Positions 20,601 through 31,395 of a stretch of 51,721 nt of DNA are shown here, piece by piece (within the stretch, counting starts at the first letter, position 1; each line of letters starts with the position of its first letter). A program made the translations under genes and the position numbers. The notes below the pieces were generated by a model that saw nothing but the letters and a program-made list of their open reading frames with translations, was not told the origin of the DNA and did no database searches. The stretch lies in contig SZWC01019078.1 in the NCBI GenBank assembly GCA_023375785.1, positions 1 to 51,721 on the forward strand. Reading direction: 5' to 3'. Origin of the DNA: Penium margaritaceum. Its lineage: Eukaryota; Streptophyta; Zygnematophyceae; Desmidiales; Peniaceae.

Positions 20601-23600
20601 GGCGCAACTAGGGCGCGAGAAGGGTGCATTTAGGGCTTGACTATGGCTCGGCTAGGGCGCAACTAGGGTGCAACTAGGATAGAAGTAGGGGGCAAGGAGG
20701 GCGCAACTAGGACACAAGTAGGGTGTAAGTGGGGCGGAACTAGGACGCAAGTAGGGTCCAAATAGGGTGCAACTAGGGTGCAACTAGGGCAAAGTTAGGG
20801 TGCAACTAGGGCGCAACAAGGCACACCTAGGGCGCAACTAGGGTGTAACTAGGGCGCAACTAGGGTACAACAAGGGTGCAACTCGGATGCAATTTGGGTG
20901 TAATTGGGCCGCAACAAGGGCGCAACTGGGGAGCAACTGGGGTGCTAGTAGGGCTCAATTAAGGCGGAACTAGGATGCAACAAGGGTGCAACTAGGGCGC
21001 AACTTGAGTGCAACTAGGACGAAACTAAGGCGCAACAATGTCATAGCTAGTGCCAAACTGAGGTGCAATAAAGGTTCAACTAGGGTGCAACTAGGGCGTA
21101 ACTGGGGTGCAAGTAGGGCGCAGGTAGGGCGCAACTAGGGCACAACTAGGGCGCAACAAGAGCGCAAGTAAGGTACAAGTATGGCACAACTAGGGCGCAA
21201 CAAGGGCGTAACTAGGGCGCAACTAGGATGCAATTAGGACACACGAAGGGTAAAAGTAGGACACAATAAGGGCACAAGTAAGATGCAACTACGGAGCAAC
21301 TAGGGCGCAACTAGGGTGTAAGAAGGGTGCAAGTAGGGAGCAGCTAGGGTGCAACTAGGGTACAACTGGAGCACAACGAGGGCGCAAGTAGGGCGTAAGT
21401 AGGATCCAAGAACGGCGCAAGTAGGGTGCAACTAGGAGGCATCTAAGGCAAAGTTAGGATGCAAGTAGGGCGCAATTGGTGTACAAGAAGGGCATAACTA
21501 GAGCATAGCTAGTGTGCAAGTAGGGCGAAAGTGCGGTGAAACTAGGGCACACCTAGGGCGCAATTAGGGTACAAGTACGATGCAACTAAGGCGCAAGCGT
21601 AACTAGGGCGCAAAAAGGACGCAACATGGGCGCAACAAGGGCGCAACTATGGTGTAACTAGGGCACAAATAGCGTATAAGTAGGGCAGATCAAGGGTGCA
21701 ACTATGACGCAACAAGGGTGTAACTAGAGAGCAACTAGGGCGCAATGAGGGTGCATGTAGGGTGCAACATGGGCGCAACTAACGCGTAACTAGGATGCAA
21801 CTGGGGTGCAAGTAAGGCACAACTAGGGTGCAACTAGGGCACAACCAGGGCAAAAGTAGGGCGGAAGTAGGGTGCAAGTAGGGCGCAATGAGGGTGTAAC
21901 TAAGGCGTAACTAGGGTGCAACTAGGCCCCATGTAGGGCAAAAGTAGGGTGTAATGAGTGCACAAGTAGGGCGCAAGTAAGGTGCAAGTAGGACCCAAGT
22001 AGGGTGCAACTAGGGTACAACTAGGGCGTAACCAGGGCAAAAGTAGGATGCAAGTAGGGGGCATGTAAGGCACAATTAGAGCGGAGGGGGCGGAACTAGG
22101 ACGTAAGCATGGCGCAACGAGCGCTCAACTAGCTCAAACGTAGGGTGCAAGAAAGGTGCAACTAGAGGGCTAGTAGGGCGCAACTAGGGCAGAACTAGGG
22201 CGCAACTAGGGTGCAAGTAGGACACAAGTAGGGTGCAAGTAGGGTGCATCTAGGAAGCAACTAGGGCGTAATAAAGGTGCAACTAGGGCGCAAGTAGCAC
22301 GCAAGTAGGGCGCAAGTAGGGTGCAACAAGGGCGGAACTAGGGCGCAACAAGGGCGCAACTAGGGCGCAACTAGTGTGTAAGTACGATGCAAGTAGTGCG
22401 CAAGTAGGACGGGCCTAGGGTGTGATTAGAGCGCAAGTAGGATGCAAGTAGGTGGCAAGTAGGTTGCAATAAGGGCGCAACTATGGCACAAGTATGGTGC
22501 AACTAGACTATAAGTATGGCGCAAGTAGGGCGCAACTAGTGAACGAGTAGGATGCAACTTGGGCACAACTAGAGGAACTAGAGTGCAAGGAGGGTGCAAG
22601 TAGGGCGCAACTAGGGCGCAAGTGGGACGCAACTAAGGCATAAGTAGGACATAAGTAGGGTGTAACTAGGGCACAAATCGGGCCCAAGTAGGGCACAACT
22701 ATGGTACAAGTAGGACGCAAATAGGGCGCAACTAGGATGCAACTAGGGTGCAACTACAATGCAACTAGGGCGGAAGTAGGTAGAAAGTAGGACGCAAGTA
22801 GAGCGCAAGTAGGACGCAAATAGGGTGCAACTAGGGTACAACTAGTACAAAGTAGGACGCAAGCAGGGCAAAATTAGGGCACAGCTAGCACACAACTAGC
22901 GTGCAACTAGGACACAACATGGGCTCAAGTAGGGTGCAAGTAATGCGTAACTAGCATGCAACTAGGGCGCAATTAGGTTGCAACTAGGACGTAAGTAAGG
23001 CGCAAGTAGGGCGCAACTAGGGCGCAACTAGGGCGCAACTAGGCTGCAACTAGGGCACAACTAGGGTGCAAGTAGGATGCATGTAAAGCGTAGGGCGCAA
23101 CCAGGGCTGAACTAGAGCGCAACTAGGACGCAAGTAGGACGCAAGTAAGGCGCAACTAGGGCGATACTAGGGCGTAACTACGGTGCAACTAGGGCGTAGC
23201 TAGTGCTCAACTGAGGCGCAACTAGTGCACAACTAAGATGCAACTAGGACGCAAGTAGGGTGCAAGAAGGACGCATGAAGGGCACAACTAGGGTGCAACT
23301 AGGGCACAAGTAGGGTACAACTAGGGTGCAAGTAGGACGCATGTAGGGTTCAACTAGAGCGCAACTAGGGCCATCCAGGATGCAACTAGGGCGTACCTAG
23401 GGCGCAACTAAGGTCCAACTAGGGCACAACTAGGGCACAACTAGGGCACAACAGGGGCGCAACTGAGGTGCAATTGGGGCGCAACAAGGATGCAGCTTGG
23501 GCGCAACGGGGGCGTAACTGTGGTGCAACTGGGACGCAACTAGAGCTCAACTAGGGCACAACTAAGGTGCAACTAGAGCACAACTATGGAGCAACTAGGA

Positions 23601-26600
23601 CATAATTACGACCGAACTAGGGTGCAGCTAGTGTCCAACTGAGGTGTATCTAGGGTGTAGCAAGGGTGCAAGTAGGGCGCAACTAGGGCGCAACTGGGGC
23701 ACAACTAGGACACAACTAGGGCCCACCTAGGGCGCAACTAGGGCGTAGCTAGTGCCCAACTAAGGCGCAACTAGGGCGCAACTAGGGCACAACCAGGATG
23801 CAAGTAGGGCGCAAGTAGGGTGCAACTCGCACGCAACTTAGGCGCAACTAGGGCACAAGTAGGGACCAAGTAGGACAAAAGAAGGGCGCAAGTATGGCGC
23901 AACTAGGGTACAACTAGGATGCAACTAGGGCGCAAGTGGGACGCAAGTAGGGCGTAACTAAGACACAACAAGGCGCAACTAGGGTGTAAGTAGGGCGCAA
24001 GTAGGTTGCAGCTAGGGTGCAACTAGGGTGCAACTAGGGTCCAAGTAGGGCGCAACTAGGGTGCAAGCAAGGCGCAAATAGGGCACAAGTAGGGAGCAAG
24101 TAGGGCACAACTAGGACGCAACTAAGGCGCAACTAGTGCGCTAGTTAGGTGAAAGTAGGGCGAAAGTACGGCACAAGATGCGTGCAATTAGGGTACAACA
24201 AGGATGTACCTACGACGCAAGTAGGGTGCAACTAGGGCACAAGTATGGCGCAAGTAGGGTGCAACTAGGGTGCAACTAGGCCACGACTAGGGTGCAACTA
24301 GGGTGTAAATAGGACGTTACTAGGCCACAACAAGGGTGCAAGTAGGGTGCAACTAGGGCACAAGTAGGGTGTAAATAGGGCGCAAGTAGGACGCAAGTTG
24401 GGCACAATTAGGGAATATCTACGGTGTAAGTAGGGCACAACTAGGGCGTAAGTAGGGCGTATGCAGGGCACAACTAGGGTGCAACACAGGCACAAGTAGG
24501 AGGTAACTAGGGTACAAGTCTGGCGCAAATAGGGCGTGCCAAGGGTGCAACTCGGGTGCAACTAGGAGGTAACTAGGCCGCAACTAGGACATAAGTAATG
24601 CACAAGTAAGACGCAAGTAAGGCGCAAGTAGCACACAACTATGTTGCAACTAGGGCACATCTAGGGTCCAAGTAGGGCGCAAACATGGCGCAACTAGGGT
24701 GCAACTAGGACGCGACTAGAGCGCGACTAGGACGCAGCATGGGCTCAAGTAGGATGCAAGTAGGATGCAACTAGAACACAATTAGGGCAAACCTTAGGAG
24801 CAACTAGGGCGCAGGTAGGTCGCAAGTAGGGCATAAACAGGATACAACTAGGGTTCAACTAGAGCGCAACTAGGGCGCAACTAGGGCACAAGTAGGGTGC
24901 AACTAGGATGCAACTAGGGTACAACTAGGGCAAAACTAGGGTACAATAAGGGTGCAAGTAGGGCGTAAGAAAGGCGCAAGTAGGACGCAACTAGGGCGCA
25001 ACTAGGGCGCAACTAGGGCGCAAGGAGGGTGCAAGTAGGGTGCAAATAGGACGCAATTTGGGCGGAAGTAGGGCACACGTAGGGCGGAAATAAGGCACAA
25101 CTAGGGTTCAACTAGGGCGCAACTAGAGCACAACTAGGGCGTGAGTAGGGTGGAAGTAGGGCGCAAGTAGGGTGAAACTAGGGCGCAACTAGGGCGCGAC
25201 TAGGGTACAAGTAGGGCACAACTTGGGTGTAACGAGGGTACAACTAGGGCGCAACTAGGGTGCAAGTAGAGCATAAGTAGGGCACGAGTAGGACGTAACT
25301 AGGGTGAAACTAGGGTGAAACTAGGGCGCAAGTAGGACCCAAGTAGGGCGCAAATAGGACGTAACTAGGGTGCAACTATGGCGCAACTAGGGGGCAAGTA
25401 GGGAGCAAGTAGGGTCCAAGAAGAACGCAACTAGGGCGTAACAAGGGTGCAACTAAGGCACAACTAGGGTGCAAGTAGGGTGCAAGAAGGATGCAAGGAG
25501 GGCGCAAGTAGGTCGCAACTAGAGTATAACTAGGATGCAACTAGGTCAGAACAAATGTGTAACTAGGACGCAAGCAAGGCAAAACTAGAACGCAAGTACG
25601 ACGCAAGTAGGGCGCAACTAGGGCACAACTTGGGTGCAACTAGGGCACAACTAGGGTTGTACCCTAGTTGTACTAGGGTACAACTGGGGTACAATCCTAG
25701 TTTTACCCTAGTTGTACTAGGGCACAACTAGGGTACGCCCTGGTTGTACCCTAGTTGTAGCAAGTATTGCGCAACTAGGGTACAACTAGGGCGCAACTAG
25801 GGCGTAACTAGAGCGCAACTAGGGCATAGCATGGGTGCAAGAAGGGCACAAATAGGGCATAACTAGGGTGCAACTAGGGCGCAACTAGGGCGTATCTATG
25901 GTGCAACTAGGGCGCAACTAGGGTGCAACTAGGGCGTAGATAGTGCCCAACTCAGGTGCAACTATGGCGCAACTACGGCGCATGTAGGGTGCAACCAGGA
26001 CTCAAGTAGGATGCAAGTAAGGCACAACTCACATGCAACTAGGGCGCAACTAGGCAGCAAGTGGGGAGCAAGAAAGGTGCAAGTAGGACGCAACTAGGGT
26101 GCAACTGGGGTTTAACTATGACACAACTAGGGCGCAAGTGGGGCGCAAGTAGGGCATAAGTAGGGCGCAACTAGGGTGCAGCTAGGGCGCAACTAAGGCA
26201 TAAGTAGGGCGTAAGTAGGGTACATCTAGGGCACAACTAGGGTGCAACTAGGGTGCAAGTAGGACGCAAGTAGGGTGCAAGTAGGGAGCAATTAGGGAGC
26301 AAGCAGACTGCTACTTGGATGCAACTAGGGTGCAGCTAGTGTGCTAGTAGGGCTCAAGCAGGGCGCAAATAGGGTGCAAGTAGGACGCAATACGGGTGGA
26401 ACTAGGGTGCAACTACGGTGCAAATAAGGCACGACTAAGGCACAAGTATTGCGTAAATAGGGCGAAACTGAGGCGCAACTAGGGTGTAACTAGAGCGACA
26501 CTAGAGCGCAACATGGGCTCAAGTAGGACGCAAGCAGGGCGCAACTAGGGCGGAACTAGGGTGCACCTACTGTGTAACTACGTTACAAGTAGAGCGTAAT

Positions 26601-29529
26601 TGGGATGCAACTAGGGCACAACTAAGGCACAATTAGGGCGCAACAAGGGCACAAATAGGGCACAAGTAGGGCAACAATCAGATGCAACTAGGATGGGACT
26701 AGAGCGCAATGAGGGTGCAAGTGGGGCACAAGGAGGTCACAACTAAGGTGCAACTAGGGGGCAACAAGGGCACAACTAGGGCGTAAGTAGGGCGCAAGGA
26801 GGGCGCAAGTAGGGCACAAGTAGGGTGTAAGTAGGACGTAAGTAGGGCGCAACTAGGGCGCAAGTAGGGCGCAAGGAGGGGACGAGTAGGGTGAAAGTAT
26901 GGCGCAACTAGGGGACCACTAAGGTGAAAATATGGTGCAACTTGTGCGCTAGTAGGGCGCAAGTAGGGCACAAGTAGGGTGCAAATAGGGCCTAACTAGG
27001 GCGCAAGTAGAGTGCAAGTATGGCGTAAGTAGGGTGCAACTAGGATGCAACTAAGGTGCAACTAGGGCGCAACTAGGACGCAAGTAGGGCACAACTTGGG
27101 TGTAACTAGAGACAACAAGGGTACAAGTAGTGTGCAAGTAGGGCACAAGTAGGCTAGAGTAGGGTGCAACTAGGTTGTAACTAAGGCGTAACTATGGTGC
27201 AAGTACGGCGCAAGTATGACACAAGTAGGGTGTAACTAGGGTGCAACTAGGGCGCAACTAGGCCGCAAGTAGGGAGCAATTAGGGCGGAAGTAGGCCGCA
27301 AGAAGGGCGCAACAAGGGTGCAACTAAAGCACAACTAGGGCGCAAGTAGGGTGCAAAGAGGGCACAAGTGGGTCGCAACTAGGGCGTAACTAGGACACAA
27401 CTAGGGTGCAACTAAGGCCCAACTAGGGTGCAAGTAGGGCGCAAGAAGGTTGCAAGTAGGGCGCAATTAGGACGCAACTACAGTGCAAGTGGGGTGCAAC
27501 TAGGATGTAAGTAGGGTACAACAAGGGCACAACTAGGGCGGAACTAGGGCTTAACTAGGGTGCAAATAGGGCGCAAGTAGGATGCAAGTAAGACGCAAGT
27601 AGAATGCAAGTAGGATGGAACTAGCGGGTACTAGGACGCAAGTAGCGTCCAAGTAGGGCACAAGTAGACTACAACTAGGACGCAACTAGGACGCAACAAG
27701 AGCACAACTAGGGCGTGACATGGACGCAAGAAGGGCACAAGTAGGGCGTAACTAGGGTACAACTACGGTGCAACTAAGGCACAAGTAGGGCGGAAGTAGG
27801 GCATAACTAAGGCGCAACTAGGGTGCAATTAGGGCGTAACTAGGGCGCAACTAGGGTGCAAGTAGGGCGCAAGTAGAGCGCAACTAGAGCAAAACTAGGG
27901 CGCAACTAGAGTGAAACTAGGGTGCAAGTAGGACGCAACTAGGGCGTAACTAACGTGCAACTAGGGTGCAACTAGGGCCCAACGAGGGCACAACTAGGGT
28001 GCAAGTAGTGTACAAGGAGGGCTTAAGTAGGGTGCAAGGAAACAATTAGGGCGGAACTAGGGGAAAACTATGGTGCAAGTAAGGTGCAACTAGGGCGCAA
28101 GTATGGCGCAAAGAGGGCGCAATAAGGGGGTAACTAAGGTGTAAGTAAAGCGACACTAGGGCACTGCATGGGCTCAAGTAGGATGCAAGTGGGGCGCAAC
28201 TAGGATGGAACTAGGGCACAACTAGTGCACAACTAGGGTGCACGTAGAGCACAAGTGGAGCGCAACTAGGGGGTAACCATGGCACAAGTAGGGCGCAAGA
28301 AGGGTAGTAATAGAGCGCAACTAGGGCGTAAGTAGGGCGCAAGGAGGGCAACAAAGGCGCAACTACGGCGCAACTAAGGCGCAGCTTGGACGCAAGTATG
28401 GCGTAAGGAAGGTGCAAGAAGGGCGTAGCTAGGGTGCAACAAGGGCACAACCAGGATGCAAGTAGGATGTAAGGAGGATGCAAGTAGGGTACAAGTAGGG
28501 CGCAAGTACGGTGCAAGTAGGGCGCAACTAGGGTGCAAGTAGGACGCAAAGAAGAGACAAGTAGGGTGCAAGTAGGGCGCAACTAGGGCGGAACTAAGGC
28601 GCAACTTGGGTGCGACTAGAGTGCAAGTGGGGCGCAAGTAGAGCACAAGTAGGGTACAACTAGGGCCCAACTAGGCCGCATGTAGAGCGCAAGTATGGTG
28701 CAAGTAGGATGCAACTAGGATGGAACTAGGGCGCAAGTAGGATGCAACTAGTACGCAAGTAGGGCGCAACTTGGGCGTAACTAGGGTACAACTAGGGTGC
28801 AAGTATTGTGCAAGTAGGGTACAAGTAGGGCTCAAGTAGGGTGCAACTAGGGTGCAAGTAAGGCGCAACTAGGGTATACGTAGGGCGCAAGTATGACATA
28901 AGTAGGGCGTATCTAGGGTGCAACTAAGGTGCAACTAGGGCGCAAGTAGGGAGTAAGTAGGGTGCGAGTAGGGCTCAAGTAGGGTACAACAAGGGTGCAA
29001 CTAAAGCACAACTAGGGCATGAGTAGGGTTCAAGGAGGGCACAAGTAAGGCTCAAGTAGGGCACATGTAGGGTTCAAGGAGGGCGCAAGTAGGTCGCAAC
29101 TAGTGCGTAACTAGGACGCAACTATGGTGCAACTAAGGCGCAACTAGGGTGCAAGTAGGGCGCAATTAGGTCGCAAGTAGGACGCAATTAGAATGCAACT
29201 ACGGCACAAGTAGGGCGTTACTAGGGCACAAGTAGGGCGCAACTAGGGAAAAACTAGGGCGCAAGTAGGACGCAAGTAGGGCGTAACTAGGGCGCAACTA
29301 GGGCGTAACTAGGTAAAACTAGGGCACAAGTAGGACGCAAGTAGGGCGCAACTAGGGTGCAACTAGGACACAGCTTGGGTGCAACTAAGGCACAAGTAGG
29401 GCACAAGTAGGACGCAAGTAGGGCGCAAGTAAGGCGCAACTAGGGTGCAACTAGGGCGCAACTTGGACCCAAGTAGGGTGCGTTTAGGCCGCAACTAGGT
29501 CGCAACAAGATCACAACGAGGGTGTAAGA
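17682..29529. repeat. 11-bp satellite, block 3 (G-rich strand on +), about 11.8 kb
   Basis: More than a thousand degenerate 11-bp units. Consensus is GGGCGCAA[C/G]TA; the C or G at position 9 is split between two common forms. Other frequent variants are transitions (GGGTGC, GGGCAC, GGACGC, GCGTAA). Local clusters of unusual units such as TAGTGCCCAACTGAGGCGC (near 18115, 21050, 23200, 23630, 23755, 25935) and ATTGGGGC runs (17945-18000, 20890-20950, 23450-23545) mark a loose higher-order structure. No gene was found. Open frames on the minus strand are by-products of the repeat. Confidence 0.95.
25650..25765. repeat. Patch of inverted satellite units inside block 3
   Basis: Within the G-rich block, several units are reversed: ...CAACTAGGGTTGTACCCTAGTTGTACTAGGG... 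and later ...TTTTACCCTAGTTGTACTAGGGCACAAC..., then GCCCTGGTTGTACCCTAGTTG. Adjacent opposite units can fold as hairpins with short loops. Normal polarity resumes by about 25770. Confidence 0.85.
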
Positions 29530-29925
29530 CAGTGTTGCCTTCGTTGATCATAGGAGGTGCATTGCAACGACATCGGCACCGCGAGGCACATCGATGCTCC
29601 ATCAATGTGGTGTAGGGTCGTAGTCATGATTGGGACCGTCCGAGCCACAGTTTCAGACACGCCCACTTCGTCATGCGGATTAATGCCACCACAAAATTAG
29701 TTGTCGTGTTCGGCTCCGGAACCCTCGTTGCCGAGACGCATGCTTGCATTCACGTCAGATACATTATTCTTGCCATGTGGCATGACTGCATGTATTGGAC
29801 CAATGGGTTTCTTGCATGTGGAGGTGGTCATGTCAACCTTTGACAGGGTGGAATGATGGGCAGCGCTCAGCCCTCATCCTTGGCCAACCTTTCTACGTCC
29901 AATCGGATGCGCAACCTCGTTCTTT
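29530..29925 (+). mobile_element. Central spacer: isolated hAT-type terminus and unique DNA at the satellite polarity switch
   Basis: A non-satellite island of about 400 bp exactly where the satellite changes strand. It begins CAGTGTTGCC and continues with subterminal motifs like those of the 8-17.7 kb hAT element (CATCGGCACCGCGA, ACATCGATGC, ATCAATGTGG). No matching right terminus or second copy of the preceding octamer (GTGTAAGA) is present; the other side runs straight into C-rich satellite. No protein domain was recognised in the remainder. It is interpreted as a truncated hAT end left at a rearrangement breakpoint. Confidence 0.6.
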
Positions 29926-30476
29926 GCCCAAGTTGCGCTTTAGTTGTGTCCTACTTGTTCCCTACTTGCATCCTACTTGCGCCCTACTTGTGCCCTAGAT
30001 GCGCCCTAGTTGCACCCTACTTGCACCCTACTTGCACCCAAATTGCGCCTCAGTTGCGCCCCAGTTGCACCCTAGTTACGCCCTACTTGCGCCCTACTTG
30101 AACACTACTTGCGCCCTAGTTGAGCCCTAGTTACACCCTAGTTGTGTGCACGTTATGCTAGTTACTTGCTGTCGTCCTACTTCGGCTGTACTTGTGCAAT
30201 AGCTTCTCCCTAGTTGTGCACTAGTTTCTTGCTGGTTGTTCCCTGGTTGCGCCTTAGTTGTACCCCAGTTGCACCCCAGATGTGCCACAATTACTTCCCA
30301 GTTGCGCCCAAATTGCGCCACTCTTACGCCCTAGTTGCGCCCTAGTTGCACCCTAGTTATGTCCTATGTACGCCCTAGTTGCGCCCTAGTTGTTCCCAAG
30401 TTGCACTCTACTTGCACCATACTTGTGCCCTAATTGCGCCCTAGTTGTACCCTACTTTTGTCCTACATGCACCCTA
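29926..30476. repeat. 11-bp satellite, block 4 (C-rich strand on +)
   Basis: Same 11-bp unit as before but reversed: GCCCTAGTTGC / GCCCTACTTGC on the + strand. About 50 units, the first of the right arm. A more degenerate stretch occurs near 30145-30300. The block is interrupted by the candidate solo LTR. Confidence 0.93.
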
Positions 30477-31395
30477 TGATGAAGATTTTCCCCTTTGTAT
30501 GTCCAAGTGCGGTGCCAAGAGGCGCCGGCAAGCCGCCAGAGGGATGAAAATCCTCAAAGTTGGATCTAGTGGCTTGCTGATTTCCCCTAGAATTTAACGA
30601 GTCGCTGAATCTGCTAGAAGTTCTTTCACCGGAATCGGACAATTAGCAAGGCAGATATGGGCTTTCAAAGTTGGGATGTGCACGGCGGCTCTAGGAGTCG
30701 GCCGCGGTTCGACTGCCGGTGAATAATCGACCGAACCAAGTAACAAATGTCCATGTGGGGATTTGTCTCTGGAAGGGCTGCCGAGGCGTCCGGAAAATGA
30801 TTTGCTGAATGTCATTAGTGCAGTTTGTTACTGAGGGACTTACCCAAAACTCTGGCTCGGTGTCGGATACTCAGTAGTACATTTTGTTAGTCAAAATTCC
30901 GACTGCAGGTCTACGAACAGCCTTTGAACCAAATCAATCCCCCATCACCAAACTCAATGATTCACTCATCGGAACAGAGCTGAAAGGCACGAGGGACACC
31001 GCCACTACATGTAGCGACATCTGCGCCTCCGGAATGGTGTTTTGATGGGTCCTTGATGTGTGAGGGTGCCTCGGCGGGCGACATGGTGCGCGCCGCCGAC
31101 TGAGTGTCTGGATTGGGGTACTGCGCTTCGGCTGACGTAGTAGGAGCTACAGTGATCCGAATCGTGCATGGTTTGATGCATTGGGGGGCTCATGACAAGC
31201 CCTACAAATATTCATATCATGTCCATGTTGAAAAATCAATGAAAAACTACGTTATTCCCTTTGTAAATGTGGCTGTCTTACAACACCCTTCCACTCCCAC
31301 AAACATAGCGTGAGGCAACCAGAAAGCTCACGCTTAGACTCAGAACACGTCAGGGCACATTGGAACTGCATTCACCCGGGGGCCGTTTTCAGACA
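30477..31395. mobile_element. Candidate solo LTR or short non-autonomous insertion
   Basis: A 919-bp non-satellite island that begins TGATGAAGATTTTCC and ends TTTTCAGACA, and is flanked by CCCTA on both sides (30472-30476 and 31396-31400). TG...CA ends with a 5-bp duplication fit a solo LTR left by recombination. Caution: CCCTA occurs in nearly every satellite unit, so the duplication carries little weight. The sequence is not obviously related to the other LTRs here. No coding domain was found. An A/T-rich CAAATATTCATATC motif near 31205 could be promoter-like. Confidence 0.5.

Noticed and set aside
17682..29529. Regular short repeats considered as a CRISPR array
   Set aside because: The repeats are contiguous with no unique spacers, there are no cas genes, and the context is eukaryotic.
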